From: Corydoras sp. C115
Taxonomy: Eukaryota > Chordata > Actinopteri > Siluriformes > Callichthyidae
Direction of reading: 5' to 3'
NCBI GenBank assembly: GCA_019802505.1
Contig: JAFMOC010000387.1
Location: 846,001 to 910,000 of the forward strand
DNA length: 64,000 nt
Shown here in pieces: positions 14,601-23,466 of the stretch. The position numbers and the translations under genes are program-made. The first letter of the stretch is position 1, and the number at the start of each line of letters is the position of its first letter. Under the pieces are notes generated by a model. The model saw nothing but the letters and a program-made list of their open reading frames with translations. It made no database searches and was not told the DNA's origin.

Positions 14601-15117
14601 AAAAGGTGAAGTGCTGATGCAAAGTAATAAAAATAGAAATGCCACACTTATAGCTATTATAAAATATGTTTATAAGGTAATTAACAGTACTGTCGATGTG
14701 GCTTCCTTTTTTTTTTACCTTTTGTAAAAAACCTTTTACCTTTTGTTGCAGGTTTGTAGTCTGGAGGAAGAAAAAAAATGTCTGGAAAAAGCAGTGGAAA
14801 TTTTCAACGATGATACAGCCATCAATAACAGGTAGTAAAAGAAAGCATGCTGAAATCGTAAAACTAATCTGTACAAGAGCTTGTATTGTGTTAATAACAC
14901 TTACCTGCACATATTAGGTTAGACCATTTTTCATCCTGACATACACTGCATTGCATTAACTTTTTCTGAACCAAATGTGATTCATTTCAGGCTGAGGGAA
15001 CTGATCAAGTTTATTCCCAGTCTGAACCTTCAACAAGAAAACTATGTTTGTGATGTCATTGATGAGATTACCCAGCAGATTTTAAATGATTCATGTTCTA
15101 CGGTGACAATTTCTTAA
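926..15117 (+). CDS. morc3: MORC3-like ATPase gene, 3' part (14 exons)
   Basis: Exons: 926-1070, 2690-2828, 2928-3056, 3136-3267, 3455-3552, 8813-8920, 10719-10793, 11002-11038, 13979-14048, 14134-14191, 14280-14391, 14468-14605, 14752-14831, 14991-15117. All have AG/GT borders and together give one open frame of 482 codons, stop TAA 15115-15117. The 5' part (GHKL ATPase) lies before the window. MORC family proteins are nuclear ATPases that bind chromatin and silence DNA. Landmarks: GTRIIIWKL ending exon 1, YCSVLYLKPRMNIILRG in exon 3, NRLIKAYERAACQL in exon 4, VGVGVIGVIECSYL in exon 5, a Lys-rich stretch KKNKKKK in exon 11 (possible nuclear signal), a coiled coil over exons 12-13, and a MORC3-like end (LNLQQENYVCDVIDEI) in exon 14. 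After exon 6 the protein runs straight into an acidic SSENDETSEDSEGD stretch; no CW zinc finger is visible. Long introns 5, 6 and 8 are full of transposons. It could be a fish-specific MORC paralogue rather than the direct MORC3 orthologue. Confidence 0.88.
1071..2689 (+). other. MORC3-like intron 1
   Basis: AT-rich intron. Apart from a short (AAT)n run at about 1806-1828 and the SINE-like copy listed next, I see nothing coding or structured. Confidence 0.7.
1822..2075 (-). mobile_element. SINE-like repeat with tRNA-like head
   Basis: On the minus strand there is a B-box-like GGTTCGACTCC and the phrase GGTCCCACCAAG, followed by CA-rich sequence and TTAACC..TGCAGTGAAAC. A relative in plus orientation lies at 3815-4075. 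Confidence 0.45.
3815..4075 (+). mobile_element. SINE-like repeat with tRNA-like head
   Basis: It contains GGTCCCTGGTTTAATTCCC (degenerate B box), the CACCAAG word and a 3' part with TGTTTCACTGCATGAATGGG. It is the plus-strand relative of the copy at 1822-2075 and lies in MORC3-like intron 5. Confidence 0.45.
4080..5330. other. AT-rich intronic stretch, no feature seen
   Basis: Part of MORC3-like intron 5. There is no reading frame with similarity I recognise and no strong repeat structure. Confidence 0.6.
5340..5389. repeat. (ATT)n microsatellite
   Basis: About 16 consecutive TTA/ATT units. Confidence 0.95.
5446..5850 (-). mobile_element. Solo LTR with 5-bp target duplication
   Basis: The 405-bp element runs TGTCAAGATC...GCTCGTGACA and is flanked on both sides by CTAAT (5441-5445 and 5851-5855). 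On the minus strand it carries a TTAATAAATTC poly(A)-type signal, giving its orientation. It is much more GC-rich than the surrounding intron. It is most likely what remained after recombination between two LTRs. Confidence 0.85.
6197..7200 (-). mobile_element. L2-clade LINE, 5'-truncated 3' end
   Basis: Minus-strand 7104-6895 encodes the end of an L2-type reverse transcriptase: a frame with SHKAPQLWNSLPVTVRDSES and LIFKNKLKTHLF, a signature of the C-terminus in this clade. It is followed by a long 3' UTR ending in AAAGCGCTATATAC and a (TTGAC)n tail at 6198-6216. Only the last 60-70 residues of the polymerase remain. It sits inside the Harbinger-like relic in MORC3-like intron 5. Confidence 0.75.
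7856..8097 (+). mobile_element. tRNA-derived SINE (DANA-like), partial
   Basis: It contains the common body of the SINE found throughout this window: GGTGGAGTTTCCATG, a CACAGTCCAAAAACATGGAT-like word (here mutated), CAAATTGCCCCATATAGAG, CCCTGTCCTGGGTGTA and the end GATAAAGTGGAAGATGATGG. The tRNA-like head is missing. The 3' end runs directly into a (TA)n tract. Confidence 0.8.
8098..8177. repeat. (TA)n microsatellite
   Basis: About 80 bp of perfect AT dinucleotide at the 3' end of the preceding SINE. Confidence 0.98.
8588..8649. repeat. (TA)n microsatellite
   Basis: About 60 bp of perfect AT dinucleotide, 160 bp before MORC3-like exon 6. Confidence 0.98.
8985..9313 (-). mobile_element. tRNA-derived SINE, near full length
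   Basis: In reverse it starts GTGGCACGGTGACTTGGTGG (A box), has the B box GGTTCGAATCC and continues through the usual body to GACCCTAATA. It lies in MORC3-like intron 6. Confidence 0.88.
9340..10162 (-). mobile_element. Tc1/mariner transposon relic with decayed transposase
   Basis: Termini are CAGAGCTGCTTGAA (9340) and TTCAAGCAGCACTG (to 10162), an inverted pair with one mismatch, flanked by TA on both sides (9338-9339, 10163-10164). On the minus strand, 10160-9755 encodes Tc1 transposase segments with frameshifts: STIKRYINRHGIYGRVARRKP, then DKPEVFWKSILWMESK (an M replaces the usual D of the first catalytic position, SDE/TDE) and FGHNHRCHVWRK. At 823 bp it is roughly half the usual length and cannot encode a working enzyme. 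Confidence 0.82.
10216..10675 (+). mobile_element. Diverged LTR related to the 30828-35734 element
   Basis: It begins TGTCAGGTTGGGAGGGTTGG and continues with CTGCCTCCCGTGT and GCTTCCGTAGGTAGGACCCA, matching in order the reverse strand of the LTRs at 30828-31329 and 35231-35734. The match fades after about 10410, and no target duplication or clear right end is visible. It lies at the end of MORC3-like intron 6. Confidence 0.6.
11039..12885. other. MORC3-like intron 8, left part, unassigned
   Basis: Moderate-complexity sequence with short open frames. Around 11220-11320 there is a local imperfect repeat (ATGGCACAGAAGCC / ATGGAAGCCATTTT). It may be an old transposon, but I could not name one. 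Confidence 0.4.
12886..13754 (-). mobile_element. Solo LTR with 5-bp target duplication
   Basis: The 869-bp element reads TGTTTATTAAACC...GATCTCTGACA, flanked by ATCTG on both sides (12881-12885 and 13755-13759). On the minus strand it begins TGTCAGAGATCGCAGC, has a TTTATAAGG TATA-like box and ends near a TTAATAAACA poly(A)-type signal. It is GC-rich compared with the intron. Several long minus-strand open frames here are by-products of base composition, not genes. Confidence 0.85.
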
Positions 15118-15442
15118 TTAAATCACTGACTACAAGCACAGCAGCCTGAAAACAGCATGACATTCAGCACAGTGTCTAAGCACAAATGTAGCTTCAAACG
15201 CAGGTTTGATTTAAAATCACACTATATTCAGTTCTGGTACATGCTAGTTGTACTTTTCAATGTTTTCAATGTAATTATTTTTATTATATTTAGTTTTTAG
15301 TGCTTTCATTTTGTGGTGTTTTGGTTGAGGTTTATGTCATTTTATTTTAGGGATTGATCATATTTGGTTTAGAATAATTAATTCATTATTTAATAGCTCT
15401 AGAACAAAGCAATTTTATGAATTAGTAAAAGGTCAAAAAGAA

Positions 15443-15448
15443 AATAAA
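15443..15448 (+). promoter_or_regulatory. Candidate poly(A) signal of MORC3-like gene
   Basis: AATAAA lies 326 bp after the MORC3-like stop codon, before the next (TA)n tract and SINE. It is the first perfect hexamer I found downstream. Confidence 0.5.
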
Positions 15449-15513
15449 TTGTTTAAAAAAACTTATTGCCACCCATAAATTGACCCTATTTTCTGAATTT
15501 TATAGCTATTTTG

Positions 15514-15517
<4 letters not shown>

Positions 15518-15594
<77 letters not shown>
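15518..15594. repeat. (TA)n microsatellite
   Basis: About 76 bp of perfect AT dinucleotide on the left of a SINE. Confidence 0.98.
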
Positions 15595-15597
<3 letters not shown>

Positions 15598-15599
15598 TT

Positions 15600-15949
15600 C
15601 ATTTTCATTTTCATTCATTATCTCCCGCTTTTTATCCTCTATTAGGATGGGGTTCCCCGTGCCCATCCAGGGAAGAATATCTCGGGCGGTGGGCAGATAG
15701 ACCCAGGACAGGGCGCCAATCCATCGCTGGGCACACACTCACTCACACAGACAGACTCTATATGGGGCAATTTTGAGAATTCAATTGACTTGATCCATGT
15801 TTTGGTTGGACTGTGGGAGGAAATCGGAGAACCCGGAGGAAACCCACGCAGACACGGAGAGAACATGGAAACTCCACCCAGATGGGGATTCGAACCGGGA
15901 ATCCCTAGTGCTGAGAGGCGAACGTGTTAACCACTCAGCCACCGTGCCG

Positions 15950-15952
<3 letters not shown>
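15600..15952 (-). mobile_element. tRNA-derived SINE, full length
   Basis: In reverse it starts GGCGGCACGGTGGCTGAGTGG, carries B box GGTTCGAATCC and ends in the GATAATGAATGAA-type tail. It has (TA)n tracts on both sides, so it appears to have entered an existing AT dinucleotide tract. Confidence 0.92.

Positions 15953-15953
<1 letters not shown>

Positions 15954-16043
<90 letters not shown>
15954..16043. repeat. (TA)n microsatellite
   Basis: About 90 bp of perfect AT dinucleotide on the right of the SINE. Confidence 0.98.
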
Positions 16044-16047
<4 letters not shown>

Positions 16048-16048
<1 letters not shown>

Positions 16049-18715
16049 CTTCTTCTGTTTTCTCTTAACCACATTATTTATAATTAAAATTTTTGCCTGC
16101 GTTTTGAACTGTACATGGTTTCTGTTTAATCGGACTGTATTTAGTTCCTCTTTGTTTTGAGTTTGGTTTGGGTCTTTTTTGATACATTTATTTGTTAAAT
16201 GCATTTTGTGTATTTTACTTCTTTTTGTGTTCTTTGAAAAATCATTTGCTTGGTTGAAACTATTGCCTTTCACAAACTCCAAAATTTTAACTTGTTGATC
16301 CAAATCTACATCAAGTTAAAGTTTATTTATTAATAGAGCATTTATAGTATATATTCTAAAAGCTTTAGAGTGTTCTAAGCCTGAACCCCCAAAGAGCATG
16401 CCGATTCAACAGAGGCAAGAAAAATCTTCCTGTTAATTTGTTGTCTAAGGTAAAATCTTTGGGAGGACTTAATAGGGCATTCATCCTCCTTGGGCATTTA
16501 GGCAGCATAAACAGTGCAGGACAGCCATGTACAGATGTATGCAATGATTGGGTGTCCACTATTAAAAACATGAAAATGCATACAAAGTCTTCCAAAACGA
16601 AGGGGCAAATCTAAACAAAGATGACATAGGTGGTTGTCTATGACACCACTTGTTGCATCAGGGAGTTTTTTTCTGGCCACTGTTGCATCGGCTTTCTCTT
16701 TAGAAGTTCAGGTTTAGAACACTGTAAAGCCGCTTTGGGACCATGTACTATTGTTAACTATTGTCACTTGTGTCATCTAACCATTGTTCAAAGAAAAAGA
16801 AGAAACATATTGTGTGTGTGTTTAAATGTAATAAAGCACAAACTCAGTTATATTATACTACAATAGTCTGATTTACTGTATTCAGACTTAACACAGATTC
16901 AAAATTGATTGATTATATATATTTGTTTATTTATTTATTTATTTATCTTCTTCTGTTTTCTCTTAACCACATTATTTATAATTAAAAATTTTGCCTGCGT
17001 TTTGAACTGTACATGGTTTCTGTTTAATCGGACTGTATTTAGTTCCTCTTTGTTTTGAGTTTGGTTTGGGTCTTTTTTGATACATTTATTTGTTAAATGC
17101 ATTTTGTGTATTTTACTTCTTTTTGTGTTCTTTGAAAAATCATTTGCTTGGTTGAAACTATTGCCTTTCACAAACTCCAAAATTTTAACTTGTTAATCCA
17201 AATCTACATCAAGTTAAAGTTTATTTATTAATAGAGCATTTATAGTATATATTCTTAAAAAAGCTTTAGAGTGTTCTAAGCCTGAACCCCCAAAGAGCAT
17301 GCCGATTCAACAGAGGCAAGAAAATCTTCCTGTAATTTGTTGTCTAAGGTAAAATCTTTGGGAGGACTTAATAGGGCATTCATCCTCCTTGGGCATTCAG
17401 GCAGCATAAACAGTGCAGGACAGCCATGTACAGATGTATGCAATGATTGGGTGTCCACTATTAAAAATATGAAAATGCATACAAAGTCTTCCAAAACGAA
17501 GGGGCAAATCTAAACAAAGATGACATAGGTGGTTGTCTATGACACCACTTGTTGCATCAGGGAGTTTTTTTTTCTGGCCACTGTTGCATCGGCTTGCTCT
17601 TTAGAAGTTCAGGTTTAGAACACTGTAAAGCCGCTTTGGGACCATGTACTATTGTTAACTATTGTCACTTGTGTCATCTAACCATTGTTCAAAGAAAAAG
17701 AAGAAACATATTGTGTGTGTGTTTAAATGTAATAAAGCACAAACTCAGTTATATTATACTACAATAGTCTGATTTACTGTATTCAGACTTAACACAGATT
17801 CAAAATTGATTGATTATATATATTTGTTTATTTATTTATTTATTTATCTTCTTCTGTTTTCTCTTAACCACATTATTTATAATTAAAAATTTTGCCTGCG
17901 TTTTGAACTGTACATGGTTTCTGTTTAATCGGACTGTATTTAGTTCCTCTTTGTTTTGAGTTTGGTTTGGGTCTTTTTTGATACATTTATTTGTTAAATG
18001 CATTTTGTGTATTTTACTTCTTTTTGTGTTCTTTGAAAAATCATTTGCTTGGTTGAAACTATTGCCTTTCACAAACTCCAAAATTTTAACTTGTTAATCC
18101 AAATCTACATCAAGTTAAAGTTTATTTATTAATAGAGCATTTATAGTATATATTCTTAAAGCAGCTTTAGAGTGTTCTAAGCCTGAACCCCCAAAGAGCA
18201 TGCCGATTCAACAGAGGCAAGAATAATCTTCCTGTAAAGTTGTTGTCTAAGGTAAAATCTTTGGGAGGACTTAATAGGGCATTCATCCTCCTTGGGCATT
18301 CAGGCAGCATAAACAGTGCAGGACAGCCATGTACAGATGTATGCAATGATTGGGTGTCCACTATTAAAAATATGAAAATGCATACAAAGTCTTCCAAAAC
18401 GAAGGGGCAAATCTAAACAAAGATGACATAGGTGGTTGTCTATGACACCACTTGTTGCATCAGGGAGTTTTTTTTCTGGCCACTGTTGCATCGGCTTGCT
18501 CTTTAGAAGTTCAGGTTTAGAACACTGTAAAGCCGCTTTGGGACCATGTACTATTGTTAACTATTGTCACTTGTGTCATCTAACCATTGTTCAAAGAAAA
18601 AGAAGAAATATATTGTGTGTGTGTTTAAATGTAATAAAGCACAAACTCAGTTATATTATACAACAATAGTCTGATTTACTGTATTCAGACTTAACACAGA
18701 TTCAAAATTGATTGT
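16048..18715. repeat. Three tandem copies of a ~900-bp unit
   Basis: The word TCTTCTTCTGTTTTCTCTT starts at about 16048, 16946 and 17847, and the copies stay nearly identical to 18715. Within each unit is an L2-like 3' UTR in minus orientation (for example 16330-16600) followed by a piece of the same 3' UTR in plus orientation (16660-16780), making a fold-back pair. Units 2 and 3 are preceded by a (TTTA)n run. The short open frames here recur in each copy, contain L2 3' UTR sequence and are not genes. Confidence 0.92.
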
Positions 18716-18961
18716 TTCACCAGTGATGATGGAACTGTCTTGACCCATATGTTGAAAAATAGGCTTAAAACATAATTATATCATCACAATGTTCAGCTGA
18801 GGAAATATTTTTTTCTAGGTTGCAGTTTTTTTTTAATATCCTCTAAAGTCACACTCTGGGAAATAGTAAGTGACTGACACTATGCAAGATAAATGAATTT
18901 ATATTTACATTATAATTAGGGGGCAGGGTCAGTGTCAGTTTTGGCAAACACAGTTCACAGT

Positions 18962-19318
18962 ATGGGGGGCACGGTGAATTAGTGGTTAGAACGTTTGCCT
19001 CTCAGCGCTAGGGATTCCCGGTTCGAATCTCCATCTGGGTGGAGTTTCCATGTTCTCCCCGTGTCTACGTGGGTTCCCTCCGGGTTCTCCGGTTTCCTCC
19101 CACAGTCCAAAAAATCAAGTCAATTGACTTCTCAAAATTGCCCCATATAGAGTGTGTCTGTATGAGTGAGTGTGTGCCCAGCGATGGATGCGAGTGTGTG
19201 CCCAGCGCTTTCCTGGGTCTATCTGCCCAGCGCCCGAGACGTTCTCCCCTGCATGGGCATGGGAAACTCCACTGCGACCCTAATAGAGGATAAAGCGGGA
19301 GATAATGAATGAATGAAT
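18962..19318 (+). mobile_element. tRNA-derived SINE, full length
   Basis: It runs GGGGGGCACGGTGAATTAGTGG, B box GGTTCGAATC, then the standard body, ending GATAAAGCGGGAGATAATG with (AATG)n. A small internal duplication of the GTGTGTGCCCAGCG word lies near 19170-19206. Confidence 0.92.
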
Positions 19319-19494
19319 AAATATAGCGACAAAGTTACTAAGCTGGTAACACTGGCTGGTTTAGATGATCAACTGGGACCCAAAATAATAGCCCAGCTAC
19401 TTTATAATATTGCGGAGAATGCTTTGAAAACACACTCAGTATACATTATGCGGATCCTGAAAACTCTTTGGAAATACCATCATTAAGCATATAG

Positions 19495-19600
19495 CACCAT
19501 AGTTGAGGTACTCTCGGATTACAGGCCACTTGAAACTATTGTGACCAAGCCGATGGTCAAACCCCCCAGCAAGACTTTAACAAATGCTGCTATATATTCA
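19495..19600 (+). mobile_element. Possible gypsy RNase H remnant
   Basis: One frame reads SDYRPLETIVTKP, like the SDHKPLE..KP motif in Ty3/gypsy RNase H. The flanks are too decayed to extend it. Confidence 0.35.
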
Positions 19601-19920
19601 ATATATTCATTAACATTGTGTACACCACAGGCAAGGACACACAGGCAAGCACACAGATTATACGCTCTCTAGAATAGTGTCAGGTGTACCCACAGCGGAA
19701 GAAGCAGACCTTGTGAATAAAACAGTCATACACAGTCTGGATGCACAAAAAGTATTAATGCACAAATCAACAAAAGAATTTTGTTATGTAGGACATCTCC
19801 ATTCAGTCTGATCAATATGACACACTTATAGAAGCAGCTCAGTTTGAAGTTAGATGTTTAATGTTATCAGTGTAAACCAACATAGTTCAATCGATTTTAA
19901 AAGTAATCAACAAACAGATC

Positions 19921-19927
19921 AGAGAGG

Positions 19928-19978
<51 letters not shown>
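19921..19978 (+). mobile_element. Extremely short poly(A) retro-insertion
   Basis: AGAGAGG plus 51 A residues is flanked by AACAAACAGATC on the left (19909-19920) and again on the right (about 19977-19988). This has the form of a LINE-driven insertion truncated to its poly(A) tail, with a 12-bp target duplication. The exact duplication edge is uncertain because it overlaps the A run. Confidence 0.6.
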
Positions 19979-19979
<1 letters not shown>

Positions 19980-20214
19980 AAACAGATCGGCTAGTTAAAT
20001 TCACTTTGTTGAAACACTATCATGATCTGAACTTCGAATCTAATGCTGTTTGCAGATAATAAGCATGTAAAAGATTTTTTTTTAAATCTCACATTAATGA
20101 CAGCAGGGACAGCAGGAATAATGTTTAAAATATTGCAATTAATGTCTACATAACCACTAACTCTAACCAAGTTCAACAAAAGACTGTCAACTTGTAACTT
20201 AGTCCAAACTTTTT

Positions 20215-20440
20215 TTTAATAAAAATGTGAACTGTGGACTACACTGTTGTCTGCACTCAAAACTGAACTGACTGCCATGTGTTCTGCACTGCAGTCTGAA
20301 CTGTGGACTGACATATGAACTGCACTAAGGACTGTCTTGTGGTCTGCATTGTGAATGCACTAAGGCCTGCCCTGTGCTGTGGACTACACTGGAGTCTTCC
20401 CTGTGGAAAGCACTGTGAACTGCACGTAGGACTGCCCTGT
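20215..20440. repeat. Imperfect ACTGTGNACTGCA-type low-complexity tandem
   Basis: Words such as GAACTGCACT, GGACTACACTG and GGACTGCCCTG recur every 20-45 bp without a strict period. The open frame across it is low complexity. Confidence 0.5.
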
Positions 20441-20443
20441 TCA

Positions 20444-21185
20444 AGTTCAAGTTTATTTATATAGTGCTTTTTACACCAGTACATTGTCACAAATCAGCTT
20501 TACAGTGTTATAATCCCCAATGAGCAAGCCAAAGCAACAGTGGCAAGAAAAAACTTCCTGTTACATTGTTATGTTAAGGAAGAAACCTTGGGAGGATCAA
20601 GGCTCAGTGGGGGGCTTTTCCTCCTTGAGCGGCCGGGCAGCATCAACAGTGTAGGACAGCCATGTACGGATTGTGTAGTTATCAGGTGTCTATATTTAAC
20701 AACTGGAAAAACTCTAACAATTGGAAAACTCTATAAGTCCATTGAGGGCATTATATAGGACTGCCAGTCCAATAAAAATCCAGGTTCCATCCAATAATTG
20801 TCGTAGATGCATTGCTTTGGCAGAGCCATGGCGAAAGAGCTGACGACACCTCAAGGAAATTGGCAACACTTTAAGAGAATTAAACAAAAAAAGCAGTTAG
20901 AGTTAATAAAGCACAGTAATTAAATAATAATAACCAGAGTTTGAATGACACAGTGCGGCATGTGACTCCAGCACAACTGACTAGAGCAGCATAACTAAAA
21001 GATAGATCTCTACTTAGTTGGGAGGCCCCCCTTGAACAGCATTATTTCAGTACCACACTCTCTACTAATGATGATGATGAGCTGGGTGAAGAGATGACAT
21101 GCCCGCACAGATTATACCAGATCACCAACTTAACACCACCAAGCCTGAGAGCTACACCATTATCTACAGGGAATTTTTTAATCTA
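20444..21185 (-). mobile_element. L2-type LINE 3' UTR
   Basis: It starts (reverse tail) at TTCAAGTTCAAGTTTATTTATATAGTGC and follows the same order as 6197-6900: AATGAGCAAGCCAAAGC, GGGAGGATCAAGGCTC, GAGCGGCCGGGCAGC, GACACAGTGCGGCATGTG, CATTATCTACAGGGAAT. No polymerase coding sequence remains. Confidence 0.7.
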
Positions 21186-21505
21186 GTAATGACTGCTTTT
21201 CTGTTATTGAGCCAATAATGATTGTGCACATACTTACCTGGAATGATTCTACTGTTTGTGGTGAGTGTGTCTGACACTGATAATGTTATCAGTGTTATCA
21301 TTAATTACGATCATTTAATAAGTAGTGGAACCTTAACGGGGAAGGACCTCTTATGTAATTATACAGCAGACATGAGTCTGAGGTTTCGTAGATACTTTCA
21401 AATTCATGTGAATGTCTGCATTGGAACTGAGATGTATAAGTGCTAAAGATGTTTTTCCTTATCTATAATAAAACATATGGAACGATTGAAGAGTGATGAT
21501 CTCAC

Positions 21506-22077
21506 CTCAGTATCTTCAGTTTGCAGTGTGGATTCTTCAGTCCAGCAGAGAGAAACTTCACTCCTGAATCCTGTAGTTGATTATTGTTATTCAGGTTCAG
21601 TTCCATCAGACTGGAGGAGTGTTAGGATCTTTTTATTTTGAAAAAGGCAGAAAGAACGAGCTGATGCAAAATGGTCGCCTCAACTCATTTATTGAGGACA
21701 AAGAGAATACTTCATGGACACCTCCAGTAACTCACGCTGGCCAGCAGTCTTCCTCCTCAGCGTTCTGATGCTGTCTCCCTCCTCGTCTGAGTGAAAGTGC
21801 GCTCCCCCTTGTGTTTACCTCGGGGTATATGCGTTACGTCTAGATCCCGCCCCTTAACTGCTTTAAGCCAATCACAAACTACCGCCCTAGGTTTTAAATC
21901 AGCCAATCCCAGCCCAGTATTTCCTAGTGGCGGGAAATCCAAGGTCCTTTGTTTATCTTTCGGCCATATTGGAATTCTCATAATGTATAAGGAATTTAAA
22001 ATTCCTGACAGGAGTTTAAACTGAGAAGTGAGGACAGAACTGAACAACTGTCTTCCGTTAGATTACAACCTTCCAAG
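21506..22077 (-). pseudogene. NLRC3-like leucine-rich-repeat exon, split by a solo LTR
   Basis: On the minus strand, 22077-22011 plus 21619-21506 form one fish NLR-C type LRR exon bordered by AG (CTTTTACAG-like) and GT (GAGGTGAGAT). It reads CNLTEDSCSVLSSLLSLNS in the first part and LQDSGVKFLSAGLKNPHCKL in the second. Without the insertion and one duplicated target copy it would be 177 bp, against the usual 174 bp of these exons; there is one extra Asn. NLRC3-like genes form very large families in teleosts and carry many such exons. No NACHT exon or other LRR exon is recognisable nearby, so this is a stranded fragment. Confidence 0.75.
21620..22010 (-). mobile_element. Solo LTR inserted in the LRR exon
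   Basis: The 391-bp element reads TGTTAGGATC...ATTCCTGACA. GGAG occurs immediately on both sides, giving a 4-bp (possibly 5-bp) target duplication. On the minus strand it contains a CAATAAATG poly(A)-type signal. Confidence 0.78.
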
Positions 22078-22189
22078 CTGTAAAATAAATAAATCATTCA
22101 CACAGAACATAAACATAAACATACATTTAATTTACTTTATTAAACATTTAATAATCTAAAGAATAAACTTTAACTGATCTCTAAATGGC

Positions 22190-22360
22190 GGCACGGTGGC
22201 TTAGTGGTTAGCACGTTTGCCTCTCAGCTCTAGGGATTCCCGGTTCGAATCCCCATCTGGGTGGAGTTTCCATGTTCTCCCCGCGTCCGCGTGGGTTTCC
22301 TCCGGGTTCTCCGGTTTCCTCCCACAGTCCAAAAACATGGATCGAGTCAATTGAGTTCTC
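22190..22360 (+). mobile_element. tRNA-derived SINE, 3'-truncated by LTR
   Basis: Head GGCGGCACGGTGGCTTAGTGG, B box GGTTCGAATCC, body up to CAATTGAGTTCTC, where an LTR-like sequence begins. The missing SINE 3' half does not resume after the LTR. Confidence 0.88.
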
Positions 22361-22694
22361 TGTCACCTGTTCTGTGTTTTGTTCCGTTCGGTTGAGTTAA
22401 TTAACGTTCATTTGTCATTAGTTTGTTAATTAACCCCGTCTTGTCATTGGTTTGTTTTGTGCACATGGTCTGGTGTCGTTTTGTATTTATTTCCGTTGTT
22501 TCTCGTCCTCGGGGCTGGTCGTTGGTTATATGTCACTAGTCTGTTCGTACCTCATGTTTTTTGGTGTCACTGCACCTTTAAATAAACTCGTTCTTCTGCT
22601 ACCTGCGTGCCTGGCTCCCTTCAGCGCGTTAAAACGCGGCGGCTCTGCGCTTCCTATGTGCAGCCGCTTTATTCCAAGGTAGACTACCATGACA
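22361..22694 (+). mobile_element. LTR fragment (R-U5-like), relative of 32-499
   Basis: It starts TGTCACCTGTTCTG and ends GACTACCATGACA, with a TTAAATAAACTCG poly(A)-type signal and a conserved CTGCGTGCCTGGCTCCCTTC word. Compared with 32-499 it lacks the upstream part with the TATA-like box. The two flanks show no matching duplication. Confidence 0.6.
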
Positions 22695-23050
22695 ATATGT
22701 AATTCACGTTGAATTAAATTTATGATCTTTACATATTATAGCAAAAACTTTCAAAGTTCAAAAGTTTAAAGTTATAAATGTAAATGTAAAGAACACATAT
22801 TAATTTAAACAGTACACAGGAGATAAAAGTGTAAAGAAACAAAATCAGATACACAGACAAACATAAAGCACAGTACCAACAGGAACCACTTATAGGATCA
22901 CCAGGAGCCACTGCATGAACCAATTTATACTATTACAGGAATCATAAGAAATTACTAAACTACCAAGTAGAACCACTATGCTAACTATTATAGGAACTAA
23001 CAGGAACCTAGGGGAACCACTACAGAGACAATAAAAAATACTATATTAAT
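22695..23050. other. Unassigned AT-rich spacer
   Basis: The words GGAACCACT and AGGAACC recur, suggesting a weak degenerate tandem repeat. No coding signal is seen. Confidence 0.45.
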
Positions 23051-23052
23051 CA

Positions 23053-23392
23053 GTATGGTGGCACGGTGGCTTAGTGGTTAGCACGTTCACCTCTCAGCGC
23101 TAGGGATTCCCGGATTGAATCCCAGTCTTGGTGGAGTTTCCATGTTCTCCCCGTTCTCCCACGTTCTCCTCCCACAGTCCAAAAACATGGATCAAGTCAA
23201 TTGAGTTCTCCAAATTGCCCCATATGGAGTGTGTCTGTGTGAGTGAGTGTGTGCCCAGCGATAGATTGGAGCCCTGTCCTGGGTGTATCTGCCCAGTGCC
23301 CGAAACGTTCTCCCCTGAATGGGCATTGGGAACCCCCCGCGAAACTAATATAGGATAAAGCGGACAATAATGGATGATGGATGGATATTAAT
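23053..23392 (+). mobile_element. tRNA-derived SINE
   Basis: It runs GGTGGCACGGTGGCTTAGTGG through CCCTGTCCTGGGTGTATCTG to GATAAAGCGGACAATAATGG and a (GGAT)n end. The B box is damaged (GGATTGAATCC) and about 20 bp near CCGTGTC..TCCGGG is lost. Confidence 0.9.
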
Positions 23393-23466
23393 CAGTGCAG
23401 AAACCAATAGGAACCCTCACATGAATTACTACAGGGACCATGAGGAACCAAAATAGGAATCCACTT

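Noticed and set aside
16935..18081. Repeated 81-codon minus-strand frame starting MEFVKGNSFNQ
   Set aside because: It is present only because the 900-bp unit is repeated; it begins in no gene context, ends in the (TTTA)n run and shows no known domain.
22190..22260. tRNA gene at SINE heads with an A box and GGTTCGAATCC B box
   Set aside because: The heads do not fold into a full cloverleaf with matching acceptor stems and continue into the SINE body.
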